Under the pieces are notes generated by a model, which was given only the letters and a program-made list of their open reading frames with translations, was not told the DNA's origin and did no database searches. A DNA stretch of 64,000 nucleotides from Monilinia fructicola. Taxonomy: Eukaryota > Ascomycota > Leotiomycetes > Helotiales > Sclerotiniaceae. The DNA lies in the NCBI GenBank assembly GCA_008692225.1, contig VICG01000010.1, positions 682,001-746,000 of the forward strand, written 5' to 3'. Below are positions 23,110-34,489 of the stretch, piece by piece. A program made the position numbers and the translations under genes. Every line of letters starts with the position of its first letter. Position 1 is the first letter of the stretch.

Positions 23110-25655
23110 TACTGTAACGTATATCGATCACCTTAATATAATATATAATATTGATTAAGGCAAATATATATATATATATATATTTTATATATATATATAT
23201 ATTTGTAAGTTTTTAAAAGTGGATTTTTAATTTATTTAAGTAAAGATTAAGGGTATTTTGAATAAGAAGAAATAATTTTAAATAAAAATTAAAAGTATTT
23301 TAAAAGGTAAGCAATAAATTTGATTAAATAATTAAAAAAATATTTGCATAATTTATATTTTTTAAAATCTAATTCCTTTTTAACTTTATTTATATTAACG
23401 TTTATATTTTTACGAAAAAATAATATTATCTTTTATATTAAGTATTAACTCTTTTTTTATTTCATTAAATATATAATTTAAATAATCTAAATCCTTTTTA
23501 ATTGCTTTTAATAATTATATATTTATATAAATAAACATTAATATATTTATAATAAAAATTGAAAATTGATTTTGAAGTTTATTTTAAAGAAAATTTATAC
23601 AAAAGAAAATTTGTTTAAAAGGAACATTATTTGTAGTAGTGTATAATAAATTAAAAGCTAATTTTAAAAGTAAAGAAGTATTATATCTTTATATAAATTA
23701 ATATTAATAAAAAAATGATAAATAAATAAATAACAAATAAAAAATTAATATATTGTAATTTCCCAAAAAGCTTTAATACTTTTTGCTTTTTAACAATAAC
23801 AAATAGGGTTAAATTTATCAGATTTTTAACGAAAAAAAAGAAAACATATAAATTCTATTTCCTAAAATTTTTCTTAAATATATGATTTTAATTTCTAATC
23901 AAAAATAGAAGCAAATTCTATATTATAATAATTTGAATTTAGTATATATATAGCAATATATATAGGTTAAAATTATAAATGCAAACATTTGTTTTAATTT
24001 CCTTTTTTTATTTTATTATAATATTATTTAATATCAAAAGAAAAAAATGTGATACTTTAAACTTATAAATATTAAAAATATTGATTTATTTCAATCTAAT
24101 AAAAAAAACTTTTGAAAATTGTACTTTATTTAATTCTAATATTTTTTAAATATTATAAATAAATTATAAAATCAATTAAAGAGTTTTTAATTTTTGTTAA
24201 AATATTTTATTACCAAAAAGAGATTATAATAAATACTTCGAATTTATATATTTATTGTAATCTTTTAATATACTTTTAATACAAAAAATAAAATTAAATA
24301 TATAAATTTAGGTATTTTATTTTATAAACATTATTTTAATTAATATATATACTTTCCTTAATATTAATCTTATAATAAAATAAAGAAAAAAAAGCTTTTT
24401 AATAATTTTATAAAATAAATAATAATAAAATTAATATTTTTAAAAAAAATATTTATTTCAATATCTTTATTTAAAAACAACAAATTTTTAATAATAAATT
24501 GTAATTTATAAAAATTACAAGGAATAAAATAAATATACTTTAATTTAAAGTTATTTTTTATAAGATTTTAACATTTACATTAAATAAAATATATATTAAA
24601 AAGAAAATATGCTATTTAAAAAATTTTTCTTTAATAATCTTTTAAATAATAACAATAATATAATTTATAATAAATTTAACATTTTAAAATCCTTTATAAA
24701 TTATAGAGTTTTTCTAATAATATAATTAAGTATTAATTATAAAAAAAAACATTCTTTACCCTTATATTAATAATATTTGTAAAATTATTATTAACAAATT
24801 GAATATATAAAGCTATATTAATTACCTCTTAAATCTATAGTTTTATTTATTAATAATTTGATTTAAGAAGTTTTTCATTAAGTTTTTAATATATAAAAAG
24901 TTTAAATTATATTTTATTAAAAAATGCTTTTTATTTAAAAGTATTGTAAAATAAAAAATAGATTATAAAAATAAAAATAATTTTAATAAAAAGGTTTTAA
25001 AAATAAAATCAAAAAATTGAAAATATTTTTGTTATTTTCATATTTATACAAAATTGATTAGTTTTGTAAAAAAAGTATTAAAAATAATAAAGAAAATAAT
25101 AAGCTTAAAAATTAAATAGTATTTTATAACTTTATAATTTTATAATGATTATATTAAACTTTATTAACTTTAGAATTTTTATTAACAGAAATATATTTAA
25201 AATAATAATTGATTATAAATTGTTATATTAAACCTTATTTATTATAGCCTATTATAAATAAAATATATAAAAAATAAAAAAATAAAAAAAAAATAATATA
25301 ATAATAAAATATAGAAAAAAAGATTAAAATCGAAAATTTAAAAGAAATTCCAAGTATATCAAACAAAATAAATAAATTTAATTAATTGATTCGATAGAAT
25401 TTGCTTTTAATAATCAAAAAGCTACAAAGTAACCTTCTATAAAAACGAATTTTTATTTCCATTTGAAAATTCTTTAGATTTAACCTCACTTTCTTTTATT
25501 TTAACAATCTCATTGAATAAAAACAATGAAAAAAAATGATATGCTTATATATAGCGCACATAATATATTTAGCATAATATTTTTATAACGCTTAAAAAGC
25601 ATTATAATATAAAAATATATATTCGTTAGCCAAAATATATAAATTATATAACCCT
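23110..25655. repeat. Extreme AT-rich block, probably RIP-degraded repeat
   Basis: About 2.5 kb made almost entirely of A and T, with sharp edges against normal DNA on both sides. CpG is nearly absent; only isolated CG dinucleotides are seen, for example near 23399, 23829, 24239 and 25392. TpA is very abundant and there are stops in every frame throughout. No ORF, terminal repeat or recognisable transposon protein remains. In ascomycetes this is the usual outcome of repeat-induced point mutation acting on a transposon copy, followed by heterochromatinisation. The original element cannot be identified from the sequence. Confidence 0.75.
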
Positions 25656-27883
25656 ACTGTACTCTGTACTTTGTACAGTGTACACAGTGTACAGTATCAT
25701 GAATTAGGTAAGCATTCGGTCTTCGCATCACCTGGGCACCTCACCGCCTGGAACCCTTCGAATCAGGAATGAGCCACACCACACATGGAACATATCTTAT
25801 CTGTGTGGCTGGGGAGTTCGGTGTTGGTGTACCTAGGTACTGTAGGCTGAAACTTGAAAGTCGGAGGTGGACAAAATCACCGTGCAGCCAGTCGGTCAGG
25901 TAGGCACCTGGGTTCAAAACTTCAAGGGAATGCTCAGACAGATGGAGTGAACTGTATAGAAGTAATCCGAGAGCGCCTTATGAATTAAAATCTCTACCCA
26001 ACAGACCCTTTGGGTTTACAGTTTCGCCTTCTCCTCTCTCTCTATCGAAAGGTAGAACTAGGTAATGTTTACAGTATGCATATAACCTCACTGTATATAC
26101 CTACCTAGGTAGGCCTATATATCTTTCTATCTATCTATATCTATATATATCTCTGCCCAGTGTCTTCTTTAGGCTCTGACGACCTGTGATACGCTTATTC
26201 ATCATCTAAATATATATAGCCATATACTCAAGTACTGTACTCCGTAGGTCAGTTTCAAACGTGGAATGCCACTGAACACTGAACAGCCAACCGACTCTAC
26301 ATCCTCGGCTTATCATTGGAGTCTCAAGACCCCCGCGTGCCCCATTACATTGTAGTATGATTGTACTCTACATGGTACTGTACTGCTGTATGGTGGTGGC
26401 ACTAGGCACTCCGCACAATGCCTCTACAAAGAAAACTCTGCACGGCAGCAGTGGCAGTGGCAGCAGCAGGAGCAGGATGGATGAATGGATGGATGGATGG
26501 GTGGGTGGATGGGTGAGCTCTCCTGCCCTCTTCAGCTCCGTACATTGTATAGCCCGATTTATCCGATGAAGGAGGGGGCATGCGGGAAAAAAGTTATTGT
26601 TTTCTATGCCCGATTAGGTGACCAAGTGATACCCTTGACCGCATCTCTCACCTTTCATTTGATGGAATGATGGAGTGATGGAGTGATGGAGTGATAAGAT
26701 GGATAGTCCGGACGTTACAACTTACGAGGGAACATACTGTAGTGATAACTTTTGCCGAATGCTACATACAGTACATTTTCTAATATATCCATGGACGGGC
26801 TAAAAGTCTTTTTTAGGAGACCGACCGATTCTTGGATCGTAGGTAGGTAGTAGGTACGATACGGTATGGATGGTATAGTATGGTATGGTATGGTATGGTA
26901 TGGTATTGAAAGAGAGCTGTTCGGGTGCGAAGATGTACATTTAAGAAAGATTAACTTATTAAGCTCTTTAGTCTTCTCGCTTCGTCACCTCTAATCATCG
27001 TTTTGTTTTCATTGCCAACGAATGAACTGCTGTGGAAGCACCACTTGAGGGTACAACATATTTTCCCCATATCCCCTCATAGCTTAACAGCACCAAGCTT
27101 TCTTCCAAGGCACTTCCAAGGCACTTCCAAGGCATCTTGCCGTTACTTGGCGATGAGATGAAGAACAGCCACACTTCCAAAGAGCATTAAGGATAATATC
27201 ATCTCAGCGTTTCTGGAATCTAATATAATAAGGTTCCCATGAAAATTCAATCAAGTGATGCGAGAAGACCAAGTTCCTGGCTGGATGAGAAAAGGATGTC
27301 CACAACTGCCGCCCCTCGACGTGATTCAGGCTCTGATCCTCATGACTAATTATATTGGCTGCACATAAGAAATACATGAGGGATAAAATGAAACGATAAG
27401 TGGGAAAAGCTTCAAGCCATCACAAATTTGCAAAGTTCTCACAGGCAGGCCGCGGCAAGTGAGCACGATGCTACAGCACCTCCCCTTTTAACTTTTCGTC
27501 TTCCTGGCCTAACCTAGTCAGCCAGCTCAAGGTTTCCGTTTCTTCTCGGAGGTGCTTTGACACACCGGTGTAGGTTGGCGCAACATCACCAGAAGAGTGC
27601 ACACGATAATATATCATGGCTGATATGAAAGTAGATTGGTCAACTACCTCGGTATATAGTGGTGGTGGTGGTCACGGTGCGGGTGGTCGTGGTAGTCGTG
27701 GTAGCAGTAACAGTAGCAGTCGCAGTAATACATGATGACAATTACTGACGATACGAGGCCGAATCCGAGCCTGTCTATTATATCCTCGAGTTCTGCACAG
27801 TAAATCTTTCAATGCTTAGATCGATGGTTAGTTGATTTGGTATCAACCAACTATTGGATAGCACACAAAGAATGTGAGCCAAT
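25656..27883. other. Intergenic, repeat-rich
   Basis: Two TACCTAGGTA palindromes (25830-25839 and 26102-26111), one TACTCCGTA (26238-26246), a (GGAT)n tract near 26477-26512, a (GGTAT)n tract at about 26862-26906, three tandem 11-bp TTCCAAGGCAC units (27103-27132) and a (GGTGGT)/(AGTAGC)n tract near 27658-27728. No gene is supported. Confidence 0.55.
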
Positions 27884-28114
27884 GTGCGTGTGTGCAGACT
27901 CCCTCACCAGGTACTACCCAGTAATGAATACATGGACTACTGGGTATACACATTCGGACTTGCGGTTGTGAAAAGCTTCGAGAGGGACCGCGTTAGGTTC
28001 AGGACTGTAGCATATCTAGAGTTTGGGAGCAGCGTCAAGATTAGGAAGATTCGAGTCAAGATGGAGGAGGATGGAACTTGGAAGATTCAGGTTGTTGATG
28101 GAACGAAACCTTGA
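27884..28114 (+). CDS. Small ORF of mixed composition, unidentified
   Basis: A 76-codon ORF whose second half has normal protein composition: YWVYTFGLAVVKSFERDRVR, then TVAYLEFGSSVKIRKIRVKM and a Trp-containing end. It is the only stretch in the 20.6-29.7 kb gap that does not look like repeat translation. It could be a remnant exon or a small orphan. No family is recognised and no clear splice partner was found. Confidence 0.25.
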   Translation: MRVCRLPHQVLPSNEYMDYWVYTFGLAVVKSFERDRVRFRTVAYLEFGSSVKIRKIRVKMEEDGTWKIQVVDGTKP

Positions 28115-29716
28115 GGTGGGTAGATGCTAGATAGAGATGGAGACATCCTGTTGTGCCTACTGTACCGAGTATTCGCGTACAGTACTAGGGAGAGAGATAT
28201 CATCTAGATACCCTCCCTGTTAGGGGTATGAGGTGGTCACTGGTGGAGAGAATGATCGACAGTACGGACAATTCTGACTGTACTCTCTCTGGATTTGCAT
28301 AATTTTGTGAGAAGAGTGAGTACGTGTGTGTATGACAAAGGAGTTGACACCTCGAGGGCTACCATCTCCATACCTACCCAGGTATTAATAGATAGATAAT
28401 ACTGTATATTATTCATTATTGGAATTATTATTATTGTTATTATATTGTCATATTATTATTATTATTATCATATTATCATATTCTTATATTCTCATATTCT
28501 CATATTATTATACTATCATATTATCATATCATCATATCATCATATCATCCATCCATCATTTCATCATCATTATTATTATCGTTCTTCTTCTTCTCATTCT
28601 TCTTCCATTCTTATTCCAAGGCTGTTATTGCTATTATTTATGAGGAAAGTATATCTTGACATGTCGGAATCCAATCCTAGAAAGATGCATGTACAGAATC
28701 AAAGTTAAAATGACCATCCATAAGCACACCACATCCACACCCACATACGCATACATCCACGCAGAAATTAATACTGCAAAGAATCCCATCGAGCAAAGCA
28801 TCGGCATTCCACGTTGTGTTGATTACGACGAAGACGGGTATATGATATCTCTTGCCTCCTCCTCCTCCTCCTAGGTGCTCCTACTTGGAAGCGTTACATT
28901 ACTCCCTCCGTACATTGCTCCGCAGTGAAAACGTTCTGTGTGGTTCGAGGAGCCTTTCGATCTCTACCTGGTACCTACTTGCTTACTTACCTACTTACTG
29001 TCCTTTTCCTGTTCCCTCCCTCTCTCTCTTCTCTCTCATTACTTGCCGACCTACATACAATACCTACCTAGGTACCTGGTAATTAATTACCTAGTCCACG
29101 GGTCCTTCCAGTTATTATTACAGTATCATTACCTCCCATTACTCGCTCCCGTCACTCTATTTCTCTACAGAGTATTCCTCGCTGAGCGCTACTTGATCTC
29201 GCCACAACCTTTAAACCCAAAACTGAAACGGTTCTCGAACATTTCATGAATCCGAATATAAGCATCTCGAATATCGTCGTATGAATACCTAAACTTTATA
29301 TTCATTGTTCTCTCGCTGCATTATCATTTTCTGTTTGGTCTCATACCTCTTCTTCCTCTTCCTCTTCCTCTTCCTCATCCTCTTCCTCATCCTCTTCCTC
29401 TTCCTCCTCCTCCTCGTCCTCCTCCTCCTCCTTTTAAACCTATTTGATCCTCGCTTGAATACCTACCTACCTATCTATCATTCAACAAAGCGGCCTGAAC
29501 GACTCACTCACACATACAATGCTGAACAATTGATCTTCATTCACGAACATTCGCAACAGAAACCGAACTCAACGCAATAAATAAATAAATATACTTTGTC
29601 CCAACGCAACTACCAATATTCATTAACAGAACACGAAACATTCTTAATATGTCAATAACTTCACTTTAACTTTGTATGAGCGATTAGCGGCAGGGCCGCC
29701 CACCGAATAGTTGAAA
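28115..29716. repeat. Microsatellite-rich leader region upstream of palH
   Basis: (TTA)/(ATCAT)n tracts at about 28423-28585, (CTC)n at about 28853-28872, (CTTCCT)n at about 29347-29435 and a TACCTAGGTA palindrome at 29065-29074. The ORFs here are translations of these repeats. The last few hundred bases probably include the palH promoter and 5' leader. Confidence 0.6.
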
Positions 29717-31950
29717 ATGGATCGAAGACAATTAATCAATAATCTCAAGCCCTCGTCGACTTCCACTACGACCGTTACTCGACCTCATTGTACGCCGTTC
29801 ACCCTTCCCTCCAATGGCGTGATAAACCTCGGGCCATCCGAGTACTTTACCCTCACGAGTAATGCTATCTTCACTCCCGAATGTACAGGCACCGCCGATA
29901 TTGTTATCACGAATGCGGGTACTCCCACCTCCTTCATTGATCTCCGTGATCCCTTTTACGCTTCCACCATACCAGAATGTTACGCACTCGCTGCCACGAC
30001 CGTAATTGCATATATGCTAGTCATAATGCTTTTGATTACCCCCAGAACATTCCTCGTTCAAGGTGCGGTAGTCTTGGGACGACGCGGATTCACAAACGGT
30101 CCATCGGGTAGTGATGCTGGAATTGGTATCGGTGGAAGACCTTGGTTACAAAAGGTCGCCGCATTGACCGTTGCAGTCTCTCTGACCATTGCGACAGCAG
30201 ATACGTTTCGCGTGGCCGAACAACAGTACGAGCTTGGACTTATGAATGCGCAGGCCTTGCAAGAAGAAGTGGAGGGTGGTATGGAACTCAAGGTCATTCG
30301 TGTTATCTCAGACACTTTTCTATGGCTAGCGCAAGCGCAGACGCTGATAAGATTATTCCCACGGCAGCGAGAGAAAATCATAATCAAGTGGACGGGATTT
30401 GCTTTGATTGCACTGGATGTTTTATTCAGTCTCCTCAACAACTTCGTCTACAATGGAAATTCGCGACCACGCCTGTTTACAGATGCTGTGCCCGCCCTAG
30501 CCTACCTCTTTCAGCTCGCCCTCAGTCTATTGTACTGCGCTTGGGTCATATACTATGCAATCTCAAAGAAGCGCTACGCCTTTTATCATCCGCAAATGCG
30601 AAATATATGCCTTGTGGCATTGCTGTCTCTGGTATCAGTGCTGGTCCCTGTGGTTTTCTTCGTCCTCGATATATCGAAGCCCGCGCTTGCCGCATGGGGT
30701 GATTATGTTCGATGGGTGGGTGCGGCAGCAGCAAGCGTAGTGGTATGGGAGTGGGTGGAGCGAATTGAAGCTCTAGAAAGGAATGAAAAGAAAGATGGGG
30801 TCCTCGGAAAGAGAGATCTTTGATGGAGATGAGATGCTAGAGGTCACTCCCACTTCAGATTGGACAAAAGCGTTTCCGCAAAGACAATGATGATAAGGGG
30901 GGTGGGGCCACTACAGGTTCTACTTGGCCAGCAATGTCTGGGCTGGCTAATCGCTACCGGCCCCGCGCTACGAATGATCTCGAGGCCGGGCCTGGTTCCG
31001 GTCAACGTACAGCTCGAAATTTATTAACCACGCGTCCTCCATTATGGCCTACGAGGCCCCAACCTGCTGCCACACCAGTCAACAGATCGGATACTGCTAG
31101 CGCCGAGAGCACCGTGTATGCAGTGAGGTATCACCCCATCAGTGAAGCAACCCCGCCAATAATTGGCAGAAATACAACTCTTTCCCGAAGTAACAGTGGA
31201 GCCATGTCGATTAGCAGGTCCATCAGTAATGAAGAGATTACTTCTGAAAAGGCAGTTAATATTGAGCAGACGGAGGATGCCCCTGTAGCAGCAGCAGGTG
31301 GCCATAATTGGCCCTGGAATTCACTCAATCCTTTTCGTCATCGAGTTCAAGGACCTCCAGCAGAAGTTTCGCTGCACACTGCGAAGCCCGTGACACCTTT
31401 TAGTGGTCACGAATCCTCGAATCGGTGGGACATGCGCGCCAGAATTGAAGGCTTTGCAGCCACCCAAGCAGAAAGGTTTCGGGAGAAGACGCGCCCCACA
31501 GTCGATACAGACCCACTCCCTCTCACCGTGATTCCAGCACCCAGTCGAAGACGTGGTTTAGCGACAAAATCTGAGGATTCGGAAACGGGCTCCATCAATC
31601 CAATGCCGGAAGGTCCATCTCAATTAGAGATTGACACCTCGGGACGAGATCGGCCTTCAAGGACAAGCGATCCTTACACTCCAGATAGTCTTCAACGACA
31701 TTCTATCACTCACCGTGGAAGCATCTCATTTGCAACGGCGGTACAACCAGAAATAGATCAGCGAGCTGAAAATATTACTTCCTCGCCAACGCTTGTAGCA
31801 AGCCGTAATACTCCCACATATTCGAGTTCACGAAGCAGCCCTCTTCAAGCTCGAAGTCCTGTTACGCCGGCTCTTCCCCCTATCATAGATGGCTTGCCAG
31901 TAACGACTATACCGGCCCCGCCACGACGGCCAAGGGTGGAAGATCCTTGA
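29717..31950 (+). CDS. palH: PalH/RIM21 seven-transmembrane ambient pH sensor
   Basis: PalH (Rim21 in yeast) is the plasma-membrane sensor that starts the Pal/Rim cascade leading to PacC/Rim101 processing at alkaline pH. The ATG at 29717 gives MDRRQLINNLKPSSTSTTTV, and an N-terminal ectodomain follows (CTPFTLPSNGVINLGPSEYF, IFTPECTGTADI). Seven hydrophobic spans can be traced, including YALAATTVIAYMLVIMLLI, VAALTVAVSLTIATA, IKWTGFALIALDVLFSLL, YLFQLALSLLYCAWVIYYAI and ICLVALLSLVSVLVPVVFFV. The cytoplasmic tail is long, Ser/Pro/Arg-rich and typical of the family. It is reached only after two single-A insertions, at about 30808-30810 and 30866-30869; the tail itself (30934-31950) is open to PPRRPRVEDP. 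No introns are needed. The domain order and N-terminus make the call secure. Confidence 0.92.
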
Positions 31951-32899
31951 AAAACAAAAACGAACTGTGGCACTTATTCTGATTTGAGCATAGAGCGCGG
32001 CGTTGGGAATTAAGCATTTATATGTTGATATATAGGGACACCAAAAAGGAGTTCCAAAATTTTTATGGCGGTCATGGAATGGAAGGAAACGGATTTGGAC
32101 ATAGATACCACACGCAATGTATACGAACTACGACGGATGCATTGTACATATAGTAGCTAATCAAGGCATGAGACCACGAATTTTTCTGATCTTAACTTTC
32201 TCAAGGATGTGTATATATATATCCACAATTTGAAGTCCCGCTTGCAACTTATGAGTGAGCAACCACGACCAAAACTACGATCCAAAAACTACGAACCGAC
32301 CAATGAGTGATTCTTGGCAAAGTAATCAAAATGAGTGGGTTCCTCTCATGAAGATCCATGGATATATGACCAAAGTAGTATGTAAACATAATCAAGCCTT
32401 AGAAGATATCCATGGATCTAGAGCTCTCTGTCTGGCCAATCCTACCTCGTATCGACTACACCTTTCCTAGCAGTCGACGTAATTTGAAGTCCTGTTTGCG
32501 ACTTAGATGTGAGTGAAACCATACTTTCATGGCATTGATGATGTAAATTCTTTAAGAGCGCATTGTTCTGTAGAAATTGTCCTTTGATGAATGATAACAG
32601 GGGGATGAGGTCTGATGGTGGAGATATGCTACAGGGTATATGTCCGAGAATCCCAAACAAATTTAAAGATCACTGTTGTACCGGCAGTTCCAGGACCGAT
32701 TAAAAAGTTGAACGCCCCAAGTACACGATTCATACACTTTCCACTTTCCACTTTCCACATCTGCTTTGCCTCATTTCACGCCTTTGAGCTTCATTGTATC
32801 ATTTTACACATTTCTTTCATAATTGACAGCTTGTCTGGTATTCTGGAACCTGTGAAGTATCATAGATTGATTCCCAGGTTGTTCATCGTGTTCCCAAAT
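31951..32899. other. Intergenic between palH and the ceramide synthase
   Basis: palH 3' flank and probable promoter and leader of the next plus-strand gene. The ORFs at 32255-32470 and 32615-33154 have no domain; the latter is mostly leader sequence read in another frame. Confidence 0.6.
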
Positions 32900-34489
32900 A
32901 TGCCTGCCACGACCGAATCGTTCCCGCAGCTAGTATCGACAGCAAAGCCGGATAAATTAACTCCTCTCAATGCCCCGAGCAGTATTGAAAAACCCAGAGC
33001 GCGACGACGTTCCAGTGGGCTTGGTGGTGAAATTAGAGCTGGAGATACGGGTGCGCCAGCTTTTGCTACAGTCGATGTTCGACCGCCTTCTCCCGGGACG
33101 ATCAAAGTCAGTATCATTCTACCCTCCCTCTCTGCAGAAAGTGGCATGTACTGATTGATATGTTGATGGTTAGGCCCAGGCGGATAGAGATCGAAAGAAG
33201 CCATATTCGAAGAGGCGGAAGGCAAAGACTCTGTTGCAGCAATACAAGAGATATGCTCTGAAGCACACTTGGGTCACACCTCTGGCCATCGTCGCAGCGG
33301 TTCTCTCCTTGTATGCTATCAATCCGACAAAATCGAATCCCCTGCACTATTTTATATTCCCTGCATATGAACTTCCTCCCGAGCCTGGTGCTGAACCAGG
33401 CGCCCCGATTCAGTATGGCAAGGGGCCGTGGGATTTTGCTCTGGTATCCTTTTACATTGTGGTTCTTTCCTTCACCCGAGAATTCATCATGCAGAAATTC
33501 CTCCGACCATTGGCTCGCAAGAGCGGGTTGAAGAGTAGGGCTAAGCAATCGAGATTCATGGAACAAATGTATACTGCTATATACTTTGGCTTTCTTGGTC
33601 CTTGTGGTTTATATGTCATGAGCCGAACACCGGTTTGGTACTTCAATACACGCGGAATGTATGAGGGGTTCCCACACAAAACACACGAGGGCATTTTTAA
33701 ATTCTATTACCTGTTCCAGGCTTCATACTGGGCACAGCAAGCTTTGGTATTGTGCTTGGGTTTGGAGAAGCCCAGAAAGGATTATAGGGAGTTGGTCGGA
33801 CATCATCTTGTTGTAACATTGTTCCTTGTTGGGTTGAGCTACCGTTTTCATTTCACATATATGGGGTTGGCAGTTTATGTCACTCATGATATCAGTGATT
33901 TCTTCCTAGCTGTATGTTCACGATTCGTTCTTATCCAGAAACGTATAAGTAGAACTAACGTTATTTTAGACATCCAAAACCCTCAATTATCTTGACCATC
34001 CTCTCGTAGGTCCTTACTTCGCATTCTTCATCGCCGCCTGGATCTATCTCCGTCATTACCTCAACCTTCGAATCCTCTACTCAGAATTCAATGAGTTCAA
34101 AACTGTCGGACCTTATGAATTGAATTGGGAGACGGAACAATACAAGTGTGAGCTCTCGCACATTATTTCTACCGCTCTTCTTGCAAGCTTGCAAGCGCTC
34201 AATCTCTTCTGGCTGTTCTATATCTTACGTATCGCATACCGTTTCGTCTTTATGTATAGTCGAGGATGATAGAAGTGATAATGATGAGAATGAGTTGGCG
34301 GAAGAACAGAGATTAGATGCGTTGGCTAGACAGGGGGTGGATGCTGTGGCTGCCAAGGCGGCTTTGGCAGAGATTCCACAGCCAAAGATTAAACTCAATG
34401 GGAATTCAATCAACGGGAAGAGCTCAGGGGCGGAACTGAAAACGGATGCGCTCACGAACAGGAAGGAAAATATTAATTACAACTCTTGA
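32900..34489 (+). CDS. LAC1: Ceramide synthase (LAG1/LAC1 family, TLC domain)
   Basis: Ceramide synthases acylate sphinganine or phytosphingosine with fatty acyl-CoA in the endoplasmic reticulum. Exons: 32900-33106, 33174-33911 and 33970-34489, with GT-AG introns. The cytosolic N-terminus is Pro/Arg-rich and a basic segment (DRDRKKPYSKRRKAKTLLQQ) precedes the first membrane span. The TLC domain shows SRTPVWYFNTRGMYEGFPHK, YLFQASYWAQQALVLCLGLE and the Lag1 motif core HHLVVTLFLVGLSYRFHFTY. VTHDISDFFLA then continues across intron 2 into TSKTLNYLDH; the paired His and the Asp residues are the conserved catalytic-type positions. Later spans are YFAFFIAAWIYLRHYLNL and LASLQALNLFWLFYILRIAY. The acidic tail (EDDRSDNDENELAEEQRLDA) lies one base out of frame after about 34245, so one extra base is inferred there. 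LAG1 versus LAC1 paralogue is not distinguished. Confidence 0.9.
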
